NCBI RefSeq assembly: GCF_000003815.2
Contig: NC_049994.1
Location: 19,056,465-19,120,464, forward strand
DNA: 64,000 bases
Direction: 5' to 3'
Source: Branchiostoma floridae
Taxonomy: Eukaryota; Chordata; Leptocardii; Amphioxiformes; Branchiostomatidae
Notes under the pieces: model-generated
Seen by the model: the letters and a program-made list of their open reading frames with translations, nothing else
Databases searched by the model: none
What the model was told of the DNA's origin: nothing
Made by a program: the position numbers and the translations under genes
In this document: piece after piece, positions 22,407 through 34,029 of the stretch
How the letters are laid out: each line of letters begins with the position of its first letter
Numbering within the stretch: position 1 is the first letter of the stretch

Positions 22407-24036
22407 GGAACAACCTACCAAACCACATCACCGACTCCACCACTTTCCCACAGTTCAAAGCTCGTTGCAGAAGCCACCTTCTGTCAGGATTTTAATATTA
22501 AACTCGTTGTATGATAGCATGCTGACCTTCCACCTACTCCAATCTTTTAAGTAAGCTATTGCTTTATCGTATAGTTGCATGACACCTTTTAATTATTGAT
22601 TATTTTATTGTATTATATTGTATGAATTCTTTGTATGTTCGTCCGCATTTTTGTAGGTTCTGCCGCTACCAGCCCAAAGCTGCCTAGGCAGACCCTTGTA
22701 ATGACTTGTCTCATCGTCAATAAAGAAAGAAAGAAAGAAAGAACTGTTGAAGATATTAGATACATTGCTCGCGCCTGACTGAGGGATCAACTAAGATTAG
22801 AACAGTATATAGCTAATTAATAGCGAAAAACGTGTTCAGAAGAGAAACTGTGCCAATCTGAATGACACACAAAATAGCGCCGTAAGAACTGTAACGTTAT
22901 ATAGCTAACTAGTAGCGGAAAACGTGTTCAGAAGACAAACTGTGTCAATTTGAATGAAACATCTAAAGGACCGTTGTGCGCTGCATTAACTGTATATAGC
23001 TAACTAATAGCGAAAAACGTGTTCAGAAAAAAACTGTGTCAATTTGAATGACACACTTACAGAACAGTAAGAACTATAACATTATGTAGCTACATGTAAT
23101 AGCGCAAAACGTGTTCAGAAGACAAACTGTGTCAATTTGAATGACACACTTACAGATAGCGCAATAAGAACTGTATATAGCAAACTAGTAGCAGAAAAAG
23201 TGTTCAGGAGACAAACTGTGTCAATTTGAATGACACACTTGCAGATAGCGCAATAAGAACTGTATATAGCAAACTGATAGCGGAAAAAGTGTTCAGGAGA
23301 CAAACTGTGTCAATTTGAATGACACGCTTGCAGATAGCGCAATAAGAACTGTATATAGCTAACTCATAGCGAAGTGCAACGTGTTCAGAAGACAAACTGT
23401 GTCAATTTGAATGACACACTTGCAGATAGCGCAATAAGAACTGTTTATAGCGAACTAATAGCGGAAAAAGTGTTCAGGAGACAAACTGTGTCAATTTGAA
23501 TGACACACTTACAGGTAGCGTAATAAGAAATGTAGATAGATAACTCATAGCGAAGTGTAACGTGTTCAGAAGACAAACTGTGTCAATTTGAATGACACAT
23601 TCATAGAACAGCGCCGTAAGAACTGTATATAGCTAACTAATGGCGAAAAACGTGTTCAGCAGACAAACTGTGCCAATTTGAATGACACATTCATAGAACA
23701 GTGCCGTAAGAACTGTACATAGCAAACTAATAGCGAAAAACGTGTTCAGGAGACATCTACAAACTGTGTCAATTTGAATGACACACTTACAGATAGCGCA
23801 ATAAGAACTGTATATAGCTAACTTATAGCTGTTCAGGAGACAAACTGTGTCAATTTGAATGACAAATTTATAGAACAGCGATCTAAATTATCTTATGACC
23901 GAAAGCTTGCTCTGACGAAAACTTTTTCAACCGGGTGATTATACTATTTAAGTATATCTTTAGTTACCTCCATGAAATGTCATGGAGGTTATATTTACCT
24001 CCATGAAATGTCATGGAGGTTATATTTTACCCCGCG
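22407..24036 (+). repeat. Tandem duplication, copy 2
   Basis: Near-identical to 20769-22407. I see only a few substitutions, two fewer GAAA units and a short deletion near 23027. The copies abut with no unique sequence between them. Confidence 0.9.
22810..23885 (+). repeat. ~90-bp minisatellite array, duplicated copy
   Basis: Second copy of the array, carried by the 1.63-kb tandem duplication. Confidence 0.9.
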
Positions 24037-24038
24037 TT

Positions 24039-24086
<48 letters not shown>

Positions 24087-25098
24087 CAAAATAACTCAAG
24101 AACGGCTGGGTGGATTGGTTTCATACTTGGTGTGTTGGTAGTGTGTGATGAAAGCTGGAAATGATTAGATTTTGGGCCCCCTAGCGGCTTCCCTTGGTAC
24201 TGCAGCGCAACTTCCGGTTTTGCTATCTCGGTGTTCTGAACAAGCTATGGCCACGATTTTTCAGTATTAGATAGCTCTTGTGCTCAGGAAGAACTGACAT
24301 AAGTTTGGGCCCCCTAGCGTCTAATTTTAGGATAGCAGGGGCATTTTTGTCAAAAACTTCTGAAGACGATAACTCAAGAAGGGAACAACAAATTTTCATG
24401 ATTTTTAGTATGCAGGTACCTTAGACAATGTTGTACAAGATAAGATACTAATTATGCAAAATTGGAGTACATTTGCATAATTAATGAGAATATTATATCA
24501 TAGCAGTTTTTTCGATGTATCTCTTGTTCCAGACATGCTATGGACATCTAGGTGGTAGATAGCTTTTAGTGCCATAAACAAGTGGGGCAAGTTTCAGCTC
24601 CCTAACATTTAATTGTGGAATTGCAGGGGTGTTTTTGTCAAGACACTCCAAAGAGGATAACTGCAGAAAGGAACGACGGATTGCCTGCATTTTAGGCATG
24701 CAGGTAGCTTAGGCAAAGATGTTCATAATGATATACATGTTATGCAAATGAGGACTTAATTTGCATAATTAATGAGGAAACTGTATAGTTCCATTGTTTT
24801 TAATAACTGGACCTCAATACATGTAACACATGTTAATTATGATAGGTGGAATATAAGCAGATACCAAATATGCTATGGTCTTGACATTTAGTAATGGTAA
24901 TGAGGAACTTATTTGCATAATTTATGTAAAAATTGCAAAACCACTTTATTATTAATAATGGGAATTTTATAATTGTAACGTGTACGTTAGTCAATGATGA
25001 ACAACACCATGCATAAATTATGTTAATTTGTTAGTCAATTGCATGAAATTTACGAAAGCTCTAAAATTTCATGGAAGTATGAGGTCGCCGAACTCTAG
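23967..25098 (+). mobile_element. Hairpin-ended interspersed element, copy A
   Basis: It starts with two successive hairpins (stem CCTCCATGA / TCATGGAGG, loop AATG; 23967-23988 and 23998-24019), then TTATATTTT, a (GT)n run, and ATAACTCAAGAACGGCTGGG. The body has TTTGGGCCCCCTAGCG and several TTTGCATAATTAATGAG motifs. Near the other end TTTCATGGAAG (25067-25077), the complement of the stem, precedes TATGAGGTCGCCGAACTCTA. A 5' inverted repeat with its partner just inside the 3' end, plus a microsatellite, resembles Helentron-associated elements. That assignment is inference. Confidence 0.6.
24036..24083 (+). repeat. (GT)n microsatellite
   Basis: Interrupted GT dinucleotide run inside hairpin element copy A. 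Confidence 0.95.
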
Positions 25099-25913
25099 TT
25101 TGCTAGTGTGTCATATAAATTGACACAGTTACGTTGTCCTCCCGACCAAGTCGTCCGTCATGATGGTAACGTTTTCATAAGTGTGCATAAGTTGATACAG
25201 TTGTCTTACTGACAATTCGTTCCGTTTAAATCCAGTTTTATACGCTTTAAACATAGCGTTTATGCTAGTGTGTCATGTTCTCCTGTTTACGTTTTTCTGC
25301 CATTAAGGGATTTTAAACGGTTTAAAACAGCGCTTTTCTATAAGTGTGTCATATAAATTGACACAGTTGTCTTTCTGTTAATGTTTTCCGTTATAATACT
25401 ATCATATGGTTAGATACAGCGCTATTCTATAAGTGTGTCATATGAATTGATGCAGTTGTCCTCCTGACCAAAATTCCTGTTATTAAAATGAAGTTTTATG
25501 CGGTTTAAACTTTTCTGCAAGTGTGTCATAAAAGTTGACACAGTTGTCTTTCTAACCAAGTTTTCCGTCATGGGACAGTTTTATATTGTTTAAACATCTC
25601 TTTTTTTTTCTTACTGTGTCATGCAAATTGCCATAGTTGTCTTCCTGACCAGGTCTTCCGTCATTAAGGTAGTTTTATTCAGCGCTTTTCTACTAGTGTT
25701 TCATATTAATTGACAACGGTTTCTACCATATGGCAGTTTTATACGGATTAAACATCGCGTTCCTACTAGTATGTCATGCAAATTGACACAGTTGTCCTCC
25801 CGATCAAGTCTTCTGTCATGAAGGCAGTTTTGATGTAGCGCTTTCATAAGTATGTGATAAAAATTGCTGCACTTATCTTCCTGACAATGTTTCCCGTTTT
25901 AAGACAGTTTTAT

Positions 25914-26008
25914 ACTAGCCTGGGTACCATCCGATTTCTACCGGAGCTCCTTTTTAGGGTAGCGAGTATAAGGAGCCCCGGTAGAAATCGGATGGTACCC
26001 AGGCTAGT
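25914..26008. mobile_element. 95-bp snapback MITE inside the array
   Basis: Almost a complete hairpin: the left arm begins ACTAGCCTGGGTACCATCC and the right arm is its complement, with about 40 paired bases and a short centre. It is flanked by TTTAT on both sides, interrupting the array motif CAGTTTTATACGG. A truncated left arm recurs at 27632-27656. Confidence 0.8.
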
Positions 26009-27631
26009 TTTATGCGGTTTAAACATCGCGTTTCTCCTAGTTTGTCATGTAAGTTGACAAGTCTTTCGTCATGCAGGCATTTTATATGTCGCTTTCAGAA
26101 GTGTGTCATATGTATAAATTGATAGAGTTATCTTCCTGACAACGTTTCCCGATTTAAGACAGTTTTATACGGCTTAAACATCGCGTTTCTACTAGTGTCA
26201 TGTATACTGATGACACAGTTGTCCTCACGATCAAGTCTTCCGTCATGAAGGCTTTTTATATGGCACATTCAAAAGTGTGTCATATAAATTGATACAGTCA
26301 TCTTCCTGACAAAGTTTCCAGTGTTAAGACATTTCTATACGGTCTAAACATTCTACGGTGTCATGTAAATTGACACAGTTGTTCTCTTGACCAAGTCTTC
26401 CGTCATTAAGGCAGTTTAATACTGTTTATTGATCGCTTTTCTACAAGAGTGTCATAATAATTGACACAGTTGTCACTCTTCCTGATAACGTTTTCCGTTA
26501 TAATATAGTTACATACAGCGCTATCCTTAAGAGTGCCATACAAATTGAAACAGTTGGTCTCCTAGAAATGTTTCCCATATTGATTATGAATTAGTTATAT
26601 ACCGTTTTTAAGCGCTATTCAATAAGCGTGTCATCCAAATTGGCACATTTTGTCTCCTTAACACGTTTTCCGCTTTTAGTTAGTTTTATACGGTTTGAAC
26701 AGTGGGCTATTCCACAAGTGTGTCATTAAGATTGACACAGTTGCCCTCCTGAACACGTTTTCCGTGATAAGTCTTTTTCCTAGTCTTTAAACAGTGTTTT
26801 TATTACTGTGTCATACAAATTCCCATAGTTGGCTTCCTGAACAAGTCTTCCTTAGTCAAGGCAGTTTTATACTATTTAATAAGCGCTTTTCTACTAGTGT
26901 GTCATATTAATTGACAACAGTTTCTGCCTCATGGCAGTTTTATATGTATTAGTATCGCTTTCCTACTAGTGTGTCATGCAAATTGACACAGTTGTCCTCC
27001 CGACCAAGTCTTCCATCATGAAGGCAGTTTGATGTAGCGCTTTCATAAGTGTGTCATATGAATTGATACAGTTATCTTCCTGACTAAGATTTCTGTTTCA
27101 AGACAGATTCATACGGTTTAAACATCTCGTTTCTACTAATGTGTCATGTAAATTGACACAATTGTTCTCTGGCTGTCTTCCATCATGAAGGCATTTATAT
27201 CGGGCGCTTTCATAAGTGTGTCATGTAAATTGATACAGTTATCTTCTTGACAAAGTTTCCCGTTTTAAGACAGTTTTATACGGTTAAAACATCGCGTTTC
27301 TACTATAGTATCATGTAAGTTGTCACAGTTGTACTCTGACCAAGTCTTCCGTCATGAAGGCCTTTTATATGGCGCTTTAATTTCATAAGTGTGTCATGTA
27401 AATTGATAAAGTTATCTAGATCTTCCTGACAAAGTTTCCCGTTTTAAAACAGTTTTATACGGTTGAAACATTGCGTTTCTACTAGTGTGTCATGTAAATT
27501 GACACAGTTGTCCTCCCGACCAAGTCTTTCGTAAGTGTGTCATGTGAGCTTTCATAAGTGTGTCATGTGAATTGATATTGTTATCTTCCTGACAAAGTTT
27601 CCCGTTTTAAGACAGTTTTATACTAGCCTGG

Positions 27632-27656
27632 GTACCATCCGATTTAAGGTTTTAAC
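27632..27656 (+). mobile_element. Truncated arm of the snapback MITE
   Basis: ACTAGCCTGGGTACCATCCG and a few more bases, identical to the left arm at 25914. It breaks off into array sequence with no right arm. Confidence 0.7.
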
Positions 27657-27984
27657 ATTGCGTTTCTACAGGTGTGTCATGTAAATTGACACAGTTTTCC
27701 TCTTGACCAAGTCTTCCGTCATTAAGGCTACTGTTTATTTATCGCTTTTCTACAAGAGCGTTATAATAATTGACACAGTTGTCCACCCTTACAAAGTCAT
27801 GAGACAGGTTTATACAGTGTAACCATCGGTTTTATACATGTCTGTCCTATAAATAGACAATAAAGCAGTTTGATAATGTTTAAGTATAGCTTTTCTACTA
27901 GTGTGTCATATCAGTTGACACAGTTGTCCTCCATACGAAGTTTTCTGTTGTAAAATAGTTATATGCAGTTCTTACAGCGCTTAT

Positions 27985-28400
27985 GTCAGTGATGTCATTT
28001 TTATCAATTTACGACAACCCAGTCCCCGGTCTTTGTCTGACCTCACACGTGGTCACCGCGTGTCCGTCCTTGCCTATTCACACTTCCGCCCACCACACAG
28101 GGGCTCTCATTCTGTGTGTCGTCCGCGGGAAGCGAGGCGCACGGAGACTCGCTCCCCGGTTTTCGACCCACCGCCAACCCCTTATCTCCTACAATATCCT
28201 TATCATAGACAAACTGTAGTATTTGCAGTTACGTAGAGTTGTATTCATGATTAGTTTGTTATCATATGTTATGATGTTTAGTGCCCGTTCTACTGACCTT
28301 TATCGTTGTTATGGGCGTGCTTCTGTGGAAAAGTACGAGAATAAATCTTTTCCCTTTTGTTTGCCAAACGCGTTTCGACTCCAGTTGCTTTTAGTTAATT
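27985..28400 (+). other. Unclassified insertion in the end of the minisatellite array
   Basis: G/C-rich sequence unlike the array, with AATAAA near 28340 and a T-rich stretch after it. It could be the 3' end or a solo terminal repeat of a retroelement; I found no flanking duplication. The short ORFs here are not convincing. Confidence 0.3.
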
Positions 28401-28450
28401 AGATACTTTTACTATGCGTTTTAGAAGTGTGTCATATGATTGAAACAGTT

Positions 28451-28930
28451 TTCAATCCAGACAGCGCAGTAGGATTTTTCAGTTTATTCTCTTGAACAAG
28501 TTAATATTTCAGTTACTTTAAAGTTTTAACCGTGCCATGGTCCAAACCTCAGCAGTCAGTTGTTAATTGATAATTCCCCAATGGAATGACCGCATCTAAC
28601 GTCAGATACGAAGGAACCGTTACTAGTACTTCGTAAGAAGGGACCTTTATAATAGAACTTGTCAGATCCCCCATGTGGGCCGAGACGATATTAATACAAA
28701 CGAAGAACGTTCTGCAAGTTCAAACATAATTTCGACTATATCAATAAGCATGACTTGGATCCTATTCTACCGAACCTAGCACAAACTGAGACAAGATACC
28801 AGCCGCGTTCTGTTATGACCGCTATGACCTCACTGGTACGACCCGGAAGTACTGTGTCGTAATCGGTTGCACGGAAACCCCCATGCAGTGCGAAATCGAA
28901 GCCGAAAAGAAGCATAAAGAGCGAGCAAAA
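28451..28930. other. Stretch without recognised feature
   Basis: No repeat boundary or convincing gene. The open frame starting at 28883 runs into the palindrome cluster and is not supported as a gene. Confidence 0.4.
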
Positions 28931-30081
28931 CTACGAAAGCTTCACCCTCCTTTTTCAGCACTGGAAACCAGTGCTGAAGATGGCTTCAGCACTGGAAACC
29001 GAGTGCTGAATGTTCGTCAGCACTGGAAACCGAGTGCTGACGCTCTCAGCACTGGAAACGCCGGCTTCAGCACTGAAAACTGTTAACTTTACTTGAACTT
29101 AACTATATTAAAGAAAGGACAAATATGAAATTATATTCTTCACAACAAAGTGCTTTATTTTGCATGTAACGTAGGCAACTTAAACTATCTACTATCTCAA
29201 TGCTAGAATCAAATCTACAAGATAATGAAAATTACATGTATTAAAAAAAAGGCACGTAATGTTACATTTTATTTCATTTCCCGAACAAAAAAGTTTCAAG
29301 CATTAGCATTATCTGGGTGCATTATCTGGGTGGAAATACTCTTGTTGCTTTTGCTACTTGGATAGTTTGTCTCGGCATGCACTGATTTTGAAGAAGTTGA
29401 CATTTACAGTGATCTTAGGATGGATTAGAAGACATGGAAATTTTTGGACATATTATTTCTATCTTCATCATAACTAACAAGTTACAAATCAAATTGAATA
29501 GCACAGCCATTCCAAAAGTTTAACTTTATTTTTAATCAGTATACGTCAAGTACCGCTCTCAGCACTAGGACACTCCAGTGCTCGAAAGACTTCGGCACTG
29601 GTTTGAAGAACGTTCCAGTGCTGAAAAGACGTCAGCACTCGTTTTCCTGTGCTGAAGATTTCTCAGCACTGGTGTTCCAGTGCTGAAGTGCCCCTGAGCA
29701 CTGGAAAATCGAGTGCGGAAGGCGAAGCTTTTGTATATCAGCACTCGGTTCCAGTGCTGACGGCGGTTTCAGCACTGGGTAACCAGTGCTGAGTGACCTT
29801 TGACCTGACCCGTCGCCGCCCGGGCCGCGAGTTCAGCACTGGAGCCGAGTGCTGACGAACATTCAGCACTGGAAAACGTCTTTTCGGCACTGGAAAACGA
29901 GTGCTGACGTCTTTTCAGCACTGGAAAACGAGTGCTGAGGGAGCTTCAGCACTGGAGAAAGGCCGATCAGCACTGGAAAACGAGTGCTGACCATTCTTCA
30001 GCACTGGGCGCCGAGTGCTGAGGCCGATTCGACTATTGTTTTCAGCACTCGGTTCCAGTGCGGAAGGTGAAGCTTTCGTAG
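28931..30081. mobile_element. Foldback-type element filled with TCAGCACTGG palindromes
   Basis: Bounded by CTACGAAAGCTTCACC at 28931-28946 and its exact complement at 30066-30081. Near both ends there are clusters of short hairpins of the form TCAGCACTGG-AAAAC-GAGTGCTGA: about 3-4 in 28954-29080 and about 13 in 29558-30060, with unrelated spacers of 5-20 bp. A diverged internal copy of the terminus lies near 29716-29735 (GGAAGGCGAAGCTTTTGTA). The middle (29084-29555) is A/T-rich without an ORF. There is no transposase, so it is non-autonomous. Confidence 0.8.
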
Positions 30082-30256
30082 ACTTGCCAGTTTGAAGGCC
30101 AACTTTGACTCTTCAAATCTCATTCCGAAATAATATTTGAATCACTACGCGTACTGTAGGCGATAGAGCAACTCGTTGGGATTACGTTGACACCTTTGAC
30201 AGCCTGATTTGGCCAACCGCGATCTTTTTTTTACGTGACCATGTCAAGTGCCTTCA
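30082..30256 (-). mobile_element. Part of the element shared with 16.75 kb
   Basis: The reverse complement matches 16757-16860. It continues at 30713 after the inserted MITE. Confidence 0.6.
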
Positions 30257-30712
30257 GGGTATCCGCAGGTGATTCAATTTGCAGCCTCTAAACAATGGGT
30301 TCCTATACAAAAAAGAGGAGAAAGCAACTGTTAGTAACTCAACTATCTGACGTTACTGGCACACAAACATACCCTAATATGAAAGCCCGACATCTCAGCT
30401 ATCCGAAAAACCACATTTCGGCATGAATCTAACGGCGAGAACTTCCGGGAAACTGAAAGATTGACCCATGACCTCAAAACCGCACCACAACCCAGTGAGG
30501 AGGCCATGTGCTAGGACAAAAAAGTCCCAACTTTATACCCCCTAAGAACCACACAAACTCAGCTTTTTGGCCCTAATCACAAAGTTGAAACCCTCCCCTG
30601 TCACACCCACCTCAAAACTGCCAGGATTTCTACCCATTTGACCAGGAAAAAAATCTTGAAGTTTTAGGCCCTGAACCATCAATTTGCATGGCGGATTGAC
30701 CTGCGGATCCCC
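30257..30712. mobile_element. MITE with TCA target duplication
   Basis: The ends GGGTATCCGCAGGT (30257) and ACCTGCGGATCCCC (to 30712) are inverted with 13 of 14 matches, flanked by TCA at 30254-30256 and 30713-30715. The paralogous site at about 16766 lacks the block. The 456-bp insert has no ORF. A 3-bp TNA target fits PIF/Harbinger-type elements (inference). Confidence 0.75.
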
Positions 30713-31448
30713 TCAAACGGGCGTCCAACTGTGGAGGCCGCCATCTTGGATCACTGTTCCGCTCATTCCCATGACGCATCGCGCCTGTCCGCTGTCACGC
30801 TGATCACCGCGGGCCGTGCGCGCTTGGCGTTGTCCTCGACACAGCACTGCTGATAACGCAGGTCATCCTAGGATGAAAGGACACGATCCTACCACAGCAA
30901 CGACTGCCTAACGCCATCCTTAGTTATACAGTTATTTCTATTAACGCTATGTGTATGGGGTGAATCATGAAAGACATTTGTATGATTCATGACTAAAAAG
31001 GAATGGATTTTCATATCATCATATGTACAATGTTTTCATTTTTAAGATCATAATTCAAATAAATCACGCTAATTACATTCAAATAAATCACGCTAATTAC
31101 ATTTGTATAATAAATGGGATGAAACAAGATAATAAAGAAAAACTAGAATATTTAATGGAGGTATGACGTCTCCGAACCCTTCTTTCATGCAGTTTTTATA
31201 CAGCTGTAACGGGGCGTTGTGGCACCGTAACCTTAGCCTGGCCTTATACAGACCTGACGTCTGGCATCATTGAAGATTTGATGCTGTTGTGGGATCTCAG
31301 CGGTGTGTTACAGGAAACCATACAAAACCATCAAATATGCACAAAATTCTTGAGAGAATCATTTCAGCGAACAAAACAGGCAGAGTGAAGATACTGTCAC
31401 CTGGGGGCTGTACTCATTCACTTTTTCAGGTATCGCAGAGGATCACTA
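30713..31448. other. Non-genic stretch
   Basis: The first ~25 bp continue the element at 30082. A 24-bp direct repeat (ATTCAAATAAATCACGCTAA type) lies at 31050-31100. At 31153-31180 TTTAATGGAGGTATGACGTC resembles the 3' end of the hairpin-ended family. No gene seen. Confidence 0.45.
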
Positions 31449-31608
31449 NNNNNNNNNNNNNNNNNNNNNNNNNNNNNNNNNNNNNNNNNNNNNNNNNNNN
31501 NNNNNNNNNNNNNNNNNNNNNNNNNNNNNNNNNNNNNNNNNNNNNNNNNNNNNNNNNNNNNNNNNNNNNNNNNNNNNNNNNNNNNNNNNNNNNNNNNNNN
31601 NNNNNNNN
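31449..31608. other. Assembly gap (160 N)
   Basis: Run of N. Confidence 0.99.
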
Positions 31609-32070
31609 CCAACTATTTCTCTTGAAGGTTTTATTAATACCAAATTTACAGAGTTTTCACTACATTTATTCTTTCACTATCTCTGTTTCACAAAGATGGA
31701 TGTTGTTGGTGAATATATGTGAAAGATCGGCCACAACCAGCGACATGATATCGTGAAATATTATCTCATACACGTCACTGGTGAGCTCAGTTTGCATCCT
31801 ATTTCTGGAAAATATCGACATTATCCAGGGCTGGTTTTTAACTAGGTAAGTGAGACTGGTGACATTTTAATATGATAAAATCTCGAGGATATAGTCGACT
31901 ATATGCGCGTAAACTACTACATTGTCAACAGAAATGGAGAGAAACCGTTTTTCGTATCTGCCACTGATTGGTTTGAAATAAACATAGAGCAACCTTTATT
32001 CAGCTCCACATAATTACTTTGTTGTGTAATGTTGCCTACGGTAAGCCACATGATAAGATGATCTTTCCCA
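31609..32070. other. Stretch without recognised feature
   Basis: No gene or repeat recognised. Confidence 0.4.
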
Positions 32071-32084
32071 TGTGTGTGTGTGTG

Positions 32085-32170
<86 letters not shown>

Positions 32171-32226
32171 CGTGTGTGTGTGTGTGTGTGTGTGCATGTG
32201 TGTGTATGCGTGTGTGTGGGGGGGTT

Positions 32227-32257
<31 letters not shown>

Positions 32258-32265
32258 TGTGCGAG
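32071..32265 (+). repeat. (GT)n microsatellite, about 195 bp
   Basis: Long GT run with GC and AT interruptions. Open frames on both strands here are low-complexity artefacts. Confidence 0.97.
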
Positions 32266-34029
32266 TGTCTCGAAAGCAGTGTGTTGAGGAAGCGGCTAAC
32301 AGTTGTGATATTCCCACTATACATCTGTGACAGGTGGATCCTTCCTGTTTCCGCTAGAACGCATTATTTGCCTGTAAATCAATACTCTAGACCCGGCTAA
32401 TGAAGCGGAAGTTTATAGAAATAAATCACGGGATTTGTTTTATGGCACAGTCGGCTAGTTCCTGGTGCCCTTTAGTCATCGGGAGATATGACCTTGGCTG
32501 GTAGGTCATTTACCTTCGAGATATTTCGGCCAACAGGCAGATGTGTGCAATGAACTAATATGCACGAGTTGTTACGGGTAGCCGTAGATGTGTAACACTG
32601 AAAGGTATTTTGATACAGTTGATACTTGCAGATAGTGTACGTAAAGGAACATTGCGTGGCATGGTAGCAAATTATACCAAAGGCTTGTAAGTTACAGATA
32701 AGCGACAAGGATCAGGAAACGACAGGGATCAGCACTGGTATTCGGAACGCCGGCCCAAAATGTACCTAGTCCGACTATGTCCATGCTTTTGCACCATCGC
32801 GTTCATGTTGCTTTTAGTCACGGTAGGACGTGTCGTGTTAACATTTTTGTTAAATAGAAATGAGAGTTGAACTTGATGAGTAAGAATGTGACGGCAGTTG
32901 TGAATGTACAAAGGGCTTACCCTTGGCGCATGTTTCTTCCTCTTTTCCTTAGTGGCAACATTCCAATTAAGAAGACGTTGCGTGCCTTTGAACTTCATGA
33001 GAGAAGGTAGTTATAGCGTTGGATAACCCGACTTATGCTGTGTTTCTAATCCCAGGTTGCATTAAACCCCTCTCATAAAAATCCTGCCATATCTTCAGGG
33101 ATATACTCATTAAAAACACGACCTTCTAATTGACATCCGGGCCACAGAGAGTCGACCTTTCTATATTATAGTATTATGTCTAAATGGGAGATATGGAAAT
33201 AAACTGGCTCTTGGTAGTACAGCTAGTATGACGTGAGGGCATTGGAGAGCGGTGATGAGCCCTTGTGCGTGCGATCCTTACTACCCTGAGGAGACAGTCT
33301 CCAAGTTATCCCTCCCCAAAACCCCACAAACTCCCAGGGCAATGACGGAACACCGCTGTTACCCACCACAGGGCCTGATTGGCTTTACGTGTCCTACCTC
33401 ACTCGCACGATAGAGAGGGCAATTGGAAGGTCGTTCTGATCGGCAATGACATTTTCACCTTAAATATGTGGCAGGACAAACCAGGGAACAAACATGCCAA
33501 CTTTTCTTTCTCGTGTTGACCCCTACGTTCTGAACGATAGTATTCTATCAAGTTCATGCAGCACTTTGGTGAACATTGGCTTTTAACACAAGTCAAGGCC
33601 GGGCAGGAAACATGGTGTTTTTTGGATCAAGAGTTCAGTGTCTGGAGAAGACGTTTAAAGAATTCCTTCGAGGGAAAACTGATCATATACGCCAAAACCA
33701 TATCTTGTGCACTTACTGAACAAGTGACTACCCCCTCCGAACTGAGCACTAGTCCTCATGTCTATTACACTGCATTGATACAACGCTTGATTGTATGTAA
33801 CTATTTTTTCGTACGGCAATGTTTCGTTATTTTTGGCGACGCCTCAGGGCTAGCCTAATAGTATAGTGTGCGACAAGAATTCCCAAATTTCCGCAGGCAT
33901 GTCAGGAATTTTTCCCCGCCTGTGTAGTTGCATCATCCCTTTAGAGGGGAATAACTCGGGAATGTGTTGACGGATCTTCATGATATAGAAAATGTAGATA
34001 GCTTCAGAGATGCCTACATAATCAAATGC
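32266..34029. other. Stretch without recognised feature
   Basis: Short ORFs (for example 33556-33858, 100 codons) have no recognisable motifs or splice context that I trust. No inverted-repeat element seen. Confidence 0.4.

Larger units (their letters stand above)
20769..22407 (+). repeat. Tandem duplication, copy 1
   Basis: From GGAACAACCTACC in the LINE 3' end to ACCCCGCG, this block is repeated directly behind itself at 22407-24036. It contains the LINE terminus, twelve ~90-bp minisatellite units and two hairpins. Confidence 0.9.
25095..28450 (-). repeat. ~90-100-bp minisatellite array in the opposite orientation
   Basis: More than 30 units with the core TGTGTCAT-(2-3 nt)-AATTGACACA followed by GTTGTCxTCCTGACCAAGT and TTTTATACGGTTTAAACA. 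The reverse complement matches the units at 21.2-22.3 kb (core, CAGTT, CTGAxxACGTTTTCCG, AGCGCT, TATAxAGTT). It is therefore the same family inverted, and more diverged. Confidence 0.85.

Noticed and set aside
27985-28400. Solo LTR
   Set aside because: Has AATAAA but no convincing TG...CA ends with a target duplication; kept only as an unclassified insertion.
28800-29086. Possible zinc-finger start (CVVIGCTE) upstream of 28883
   Set aside because: Only one short motif; the frame runs straight into the palindrome cluster and no further domain residues follow.
28954-30060. Palindromic repeats with spacers, CRISPR-like at first glance
   Set aside because: Spacers are short and uneven, repeat sequence varies, no cas genes, TIRs bound the block, and the window is eukaryotic.
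31917-32400. Cys/Val- and His/Thr-rich ORFs
   Set aside because: Translations of the GT microsatellite.
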